Source: Micractinium sp. NFX-FRZ (taxonomy: Eukaryota > Chlorophyta > Trebouxiophyceae > Chlorellales > Chlorellaceae). From it: DNA of 64,000 nt. Positions 58,901-64,000 of the stretch are shown here, piece after piece; within the stretch, counting starts at the first letter, position 1; every line of letters begins with the position of its first letter. The DNA lies in contig JAPTJF010000014.1 of the NCBI GenBank assembly GCA_029339195.1, positions 1-64,000 of the forward strand. The letters are read 5' to 3'. The translations under genes and the position numbers were made by a program. The notes below the pieces were generated by a model. The model was not told the origin of the DNA and did no database searches. It saw nothing but the letters and a program-made list of their open reading frames with translations.

Positions 58901-61900
58901 TGAAACAATCGGGGGCCGGCTGGCCGGCCAAGCATGTGCCCTCCTGAACCGAGCTTCTCAGGCATCGATACGCCCAACTGGGTGAAAGCCCTCCCAAGAC
59001 CTTTACTTCTAGCTCTGTGCTTCCCTGCGCATGCGTGTTGGTGCAGCCACTCAGGCATGCCTTCCAAACATCGTCCGCACACCCCGATCCCAGCATACGC
59101 CTCAAACCCGGGCAAATCACACCCGCTTGCCTGCGCGGCCGTGAAGTTGTCCGGGCACGCCTCCCAGGCATCCGTCTCCATGCCCCAGCACACGTACACA
59201 CCCATCACGCTCACGCAGCTGTCCACCTGCGGCAGCAGGGGAGGGGGAAGGGAGGGGCATGAAAATAGCATGCAAGCGGGTCGGAGGCGGGCGGCCACCT
59301 GGGTGACAGATGCTGGTGTCGTGCCCGGCAAGCTGCAACGCACAGCCTGCTTGGGAGGCTCCTTGTGCAGCGCTTCTCTCCCCGGCGTGCACATTCCTGC
59401 CTGCCACACACCCCTCTCTAATCCAGCTAGCAAACCCACCCTCCCAGTTAGAAAGTGGTAGAAAGCAGCAGCCCACCTGCACGCCGTTGTAGCTCAGCGG
59501 CAGCTGGCACTGGGAGCCTTGAGAGGCGATGATGGGGGCCCGGCTGCTGGCGGTGGTGGGGTCCGCGCTGGTCCCATTGCCGCTGCCTTGCCCGGCAGCG
59601 CCAGCGGGGCCGGCCTGCTGCTGGGACAGGGGTGCACACTGCTTCCAGGCGCCGGTGGCGGTCTGCAGACGGGCGAGTGAAGCAGGAACAGAGGAAGTGG
59701 TTTGCTCCTGTTTACCAATGCCGACGGACTCGAGGGTTGGTTGCGCGCATAGCAAGCACGGCACGTGCAGCCTGTTATTCTAGACAGCTGTTTGGCAGCC
59801 GGCAAGCAGCTGGTGGCGGCACGCGGTGCAGCTGGCCACTCACCCTGCACATGTCCTGGCCGCCTGGCTTCAGCTGCGTGCACTCCTGGATGACTTGGCC
59901 GTCCCAGGTGGCGGGGAAGACGCACTCCTGGCCGTCTGTTGTGAAGCGGGGCACCAGGGACCCAGCATCCTCTGTTCCAGACTCCCCAGAACGTGTGCCG
60001 TTAGTTGAAGGGGCTGCTGGAGGGGTGCCGCCGATGCAGGGCTCCCACTCGCCCTCAGCCACCTGCGCCAGGGAAGGGCAAAGGAGGGGTGCAGAGGGCA
60101 GCTCTAGGATGGGTGTGCCACATCAGCAGATGAGACGGGCAAGAGAAGGGGCACCCTGGTGCAGCATCGCAACCCTGGGAAGAAAGATGCCACCTTGGCA
60201 GAATGAGGCCCGCGAGCCGCGGCACGGCGTCCACGGGCGGCAGGCAAACGCTGCCACATTGCACAGCCAGCGCACCAGCCAGCGCAACAGGCAACTGCTG
60301 GGCGCGCTAAGTACCGAACTATGCATGCGGCTGGCCGCCTGGCAAGGCTGGCTTGCCGGGCCTACCTGGCAGGATGGCTGCCCACTAATGGTGATGCAGT
60401 CCTGCACCACCTCCCCGTTCCACAGGGCGGGGAACTGGCAGGGCTTGCCAGAGATGGAGACGCGGGTGGAGTTGGAGGCTGCACGCGAGGGCAGGTGGAA
60501 AGGCGTAGGGGGGCGGAAGGGAGAGCGGAAGGGTGAGCTGTCGGTGGCAGGGATGAGCAGGTGGGGGACGGCACGGTGCAGGCAGGGTGGGTTCCTCTTC
60601 CACCACCCAGTGCTGGGCGAGCATGCAGTGGCGTGTGTGCCCGCCCACGTCAGGCCGCTGCTGCTGCTGCTGCTTCCTGCAGGCCTGCATGCAGGCCTGC
60701 CAGGCATGCCACATCCTTCAAGGCAGTGGAAACAGCTCGGGGCAGCCTGCTGACAAAGCCAGTGGTGTCTCCAAACCCTGCAAATGAGGGGCTCACCGCT
60801 CTGCTGGTCCTTGGAAGCGACGATGGGGATCTCGGCCGGGGTGGCAGAGGCGGGGGCGGGGGGTGGGGCGGCAGCCATCTGGCTGGCCACCGCACTGTAC
60901 AGCAGCCTGCAAGCAGTCAGAACGCGGAATGATGCATGTGAGCAAGATGCTGGCCACGCTGCGCACGCTTTGCCCCCTGAAGGCCTGCCTGCCCAAGCTC
61001 ATCACCATGCCTCTTTGGTCCTCAAATCCCAAGCCAGCCGGGCCAGCGCAGCCGCCGGCGCCGGCCCAACCGCACCAGCATCCCAGCGGAGCGCCCTCTT
61101 GGCTTGCACGTCCGTCCCAGAGACAATATCCAGGCGTCCCTGCCGCTTTCAGCAAACACACTTGGTCTGTTTGATGTTATCAACTCCATACCTTGTCAAC
61201 CTCCCTGCTTCCCTGCTCTCCCTGCCCCACCCCCGGATGGTATCCCAGCTGGCATGTCCGCTCACCCAACTTGCGCCGGCTGCAGGGCAACGTCATACAG
61301 CCCGAGGTACGCCAGCTGCCCGTTGAAGTGGCGGCCTGATGGGTCATCAGAGCGGGCACACAGCACCGGGTTGCCACTCAGCAGCAGGGGGTCTCCGCCG
61401 TCCACCTGTCGGGAGGAGGGTAGGGAAGAAGGGGAGGCACGAGGTAGGGTTGGCAGGCGGCGCGCAGGTGGCATGCCGGAGGCGACAGCTGGCAGGCAGC
61501 AGCCAGCGGCGCGCACACACGTGCACACTTGACACGACAATGAAGACAGCCTTGACAAGCACAGGCCAGTCCCAGGCAGCCAGCCAGCCTGGAAGGCCTG
61601 CCGCCACCACCAGCCCCTCAGCCGGCACGCCCACTCGCCAGCACCGCATCCCGGGTACCGCCACACAACCCGCACAGGCGTAGGCAGAGGATGCAGCAGC
61701 AGCCAGTGCCTGCCAGCCGCTGTAGCAGGCAGCCAGGAGCACCGGCAGCCAGGGGCAGCCAGGGGCACCGGCGGTCGCTCACCGGGATCGGCACGCCCTC
61801 CGCCGAGTAGTAAGCCACCCCCTCTTGCATCTCGTTTGCCAGCTGGCCGTCCAGATACAGCCTGTAGCCCTTGGGGCCGACGCCGGTGCTGGTGTTGGCT

Positions 61901-64000
61901 GGCTGGCTGGTCACGGTGACCATGTGCCAGGCGCCGTCGTAGGGGGCTGTGCCTGGAGGTATGCCGCGGGGGCCGCCGGGGTAGGCGATGCTGCCGTCTG
62001 CAGGCAGGCAGGGTGGGGGAGTGGGCAGGGGATCATGTATGCTGACATGTGTATGTAATTACAAGTGTTCTTGAGTAAGGACAGGGGCATCCGGGGGGCG
62101 GGGACCGAAGCGGAGAGGAGGGGAGGCGAGCGGGCACCGTAAGGGCAGGAGGGGCCAACTGCACCAGGCCCGACAACCCGTAACAAGCTGTCCTAACCCA
62201 GCCAGGCGGCAGACGCCTATGCAACCACCTCCAGCACGCCCGCCTCACATCCCCTTGTCACAATAATTCACACCTGCTTGCATTCACCCTCACTTGCGGC
62301 TTAGAGTCCACATGCTCCGGGGAAGTCAGAAGCAACAAGCAAGCATGCAAGCAAGCAAACACAATATCTGGGACTCACCCGAGTCCAGCCAGGTGGCGGA
62401 CGCCACGTCATTGTAGTCCTTCACATACGCCCGCACCACGCCAAAGGCGGGGTGCTCCGGGCGCGGCAGGTAGATCTGCAGGGGTGGCGGGGGCCAGGGT
62501 AGGTGGGTGGCAGAGGCGGTATGGCGGAGGCAGGGTGAGGTGGCAGGGGCAGCATGCTGTGCGAGTACGTGCGCGCTAAATACGGGAATGGCGGGCCAGG
62601 GCAGCCGGGGGCATGCGGCGCGTGCCCTCGATGCAGCCTACAGAATGATAAAGGGCCCGCTGCTAGATGAACCGGCAACTCCCCACGGCTGCCTCCCTGC
62701 GCCCACCTGAATCTGGTTGGGCCCCCAACCGGTGTTGCTGGTGGCAGAGGACTCGTTGCCAGTGCCGCGGTGGGAGAAGAGGTAAGCCATTGTGTCCCCT
62801 GCACACAGACACATTCAATTTCAAGCATTGTAAGGGTGGCCAACAGCAAGGCAGCTACTTTCAGTTGTGTTGTAAGGGTGGCCAACAAGAGGGTAGAACG
62901 CGTGCACACAGGTGTGTCCATTTCTTCATTTCATTTCATAGGGAGGCCAGGAGCAAGGCATATCAAGGAGTGGGTGATGCCAGTCACGAAGAGGCTTGGT
63001 GAGTGACGGGACAGGGCATCAAGCCGCCTGCCACAGGGCCAGCGCGAGGAGGGCAGGCCAGGCAGGGCGGTGAGGGGGCCGTGGCGGGAGGTTGGTGAAC
63101 GCTGGGAAGGGCAAGGGAGCTGCGCTTTGCAGGCACCGCGTAGCAGGACTTAGCGCCCATTGCCGCCGCAGGCGCCGTGCAGCCAGACAGCAGCAGGAGG
63201 TGTGGCGCAACTGCGGTGGCTGAGCCTCAAGCAGGTCGACTCACCAGACATGTTGCCGGGCTTAAACCAGAGGTTGACTGAGAAGGCGCCGCTGCGGCCA
63301 TACTGCACAGGGTCCAGTCCCACCTGCGGGCAGGGGGAACAAGAAGAAGCAGGAGACGAGAGCTGAGCGCAAGCAGGTGCGGCAGTGCAGTTTGGGAGTT
63401 GCTTAGTCTTGCATGAGGCGAGAGCTGAGCGCAAGGAGACGTGGCAGTGCAGGGTGGGGAGTCCAGCGGGCACTGGGGAGAGGGGTCGGTGAGCCACGGG
63501 TCGGGGCCACCTGCTGGGAACGAGCAGCCAGAAGCAGATGGAGGGAGATGGAGAGGCACTTGGGGAAGGTTCCGACGAATGCTGGGCAGCAGGCAGAGCA
63601 CCCAACTGTGGAGGATCACTGGGTGCCGCCACTAGCCGGCGCGATCCTGCACCTCTCATGCCCGAGCCCCACCAGCCCCAAAAGCCCACCACCCCCATAC
63701 AGTCCAACCGGCATGCCTCACGCTCACCATGTCCTGATCCTGGTCGGTGCACTGCAGCACAGCCCCGAACAGAGGGTCTTGCACAATGCCTGCCGAGGCA
63801 GATACGCCAGAATAGTCAGCCAGCGGGAAGGACTCCAGGGTCTGACAAGGAGGGGAGAGGTGTGGGGCAGCAAGGCAGGCAGGGACGTGTCTGAGCAGGA
63901 AGCCGGGGGAGAGAGGCCTGGACGGGTGCCCACTTCAGGCAGCTGCACCGCCCTGCCTTGCACAGCGCATTACAGCACTGCACAGCGCAGCGCAGCACGC
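52920..64000 (-). CDS. Type I membrane protein: LamG - cysteine modules - LamG - TM (5' end beyond window)
   Basis: At least 26 exons; the 5' end lies past 64000. A LamG/concanavalin-like domain comes first: GIVQDPLFGAVLQC, GAFSVNLWFKPGNMSG, GAWHMVTVTSQP, GYRLYLDGQLANEM, FNGQLAYLGLYDVALQP (63842-61265). Five four-cysteine modules follow (60478-57551), e.g. GKPCQFPALWNGEVVQDC..CQVAEGEWEPC and GSQCQLPLSYNGVQVDSC..WEAC, with an FN2-like spacing. A second LamG domain repeats the first (56493-54462: FFPLTGG, VSLWMRR, GGWHMVTVSTLP, FALFVDGVQV, GGSLAHLLLFNRALTP). One transmembrane helix follows (GIVIASLGGAMAVATGAVLA, with HYRKRAR after it), then a Ser/Pro/Ala-rich tail ending VQEDPRSPFEP. Many N-x-S/T sites suit an extracellular, glycosylated ectodomain. 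The role (adhesion, wall binding or sensing) is unknown. Confidence 0.78.

Noticed and set aside
1..64000. tRNA, rRNA, riboswitch or CRISPR features
   Set aside because: No cloverleaf, conserved rRNA stretch or spaced palindromic repeat array was recognised on either strand.

Overview
The window looks like nuclear DNA of a green alga, most likely a Chlorella-like trebouxiophyte. Evidence: very GC-rich sequence, genes split into many short exons by short GT-AG introns, TGTAA polyadenylation signals downstream of several stop codons, and plastid-targeted photosynthesis genes (CP12, a PYG7/Ycf37-type protein) beside nuclear eukaryotic genes (kinetochore scaffold, F-box protein, JmjC protein). 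I saw no operons, bacterial signals, CRISPR array, rRNA or tRNA. Gene models were spliced by hand from reading frame, GT/AG sites and phase. Exon edges given without 'about' were checked base by base; the others are approximate.

Layout, left to right: a partial minus-strand gene with a Q-rich N-terminus (1-243); an unrecognised six-exon minus-strand gene of 656 codons (425-3587); a small three-helix membrane protein (4400-6242, +); a PhoD-type metallophosphatase of about 22 exons (7664-14913, +); a short-chain dehydrogenase (15715-18624, +); a KNL1/SPC105/Spc7-type kinetochore scaffold of about 20 exons (19036-27636, -); an RMD1/DUF155 membrane protein (28108-32184, +); an F-box/leucine-rich protein (32741-34486, +); a JmjC/cupin-8 oxygenase (35121-38106, -); an inverted second copy of the F-box gene (38787-40522, -) lying between two direct copies of a dispersed element (38391-38733 and 41332-42303); a KH + WW RNA-binding protein (42801-45783, -); the riboflavin-pathway deaminase PYRD (46666-47607, +); CP12 (48505-49366, -) divergent from a PYG7/Ycf37-like TPR protein (49654-52122, +); and a large, left-running gene for a type I membrane protein with two LamG-like domains around a tandem array of four-cysteine modules (52920 to beyond 64000, -).

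The most notable structures are: (1) a complete algal KNL1 with an RVSF phosphatase-docking motif, sparse MELT-like motifs, a Spc7-type core and RWD-like C-terminus; (2) the unusual LamG - 5 x Cys module - LamG - TM - tail surface protein; (3) a roughly 2.3 kb inverted duplication that carries the F-box gene together with the 3' end of the neighbouring RMD1 gene, its distal edge ending one base from a repeat element; and (4) the short intergenic region between two photosynthesis genes, CP12 and PYG7.
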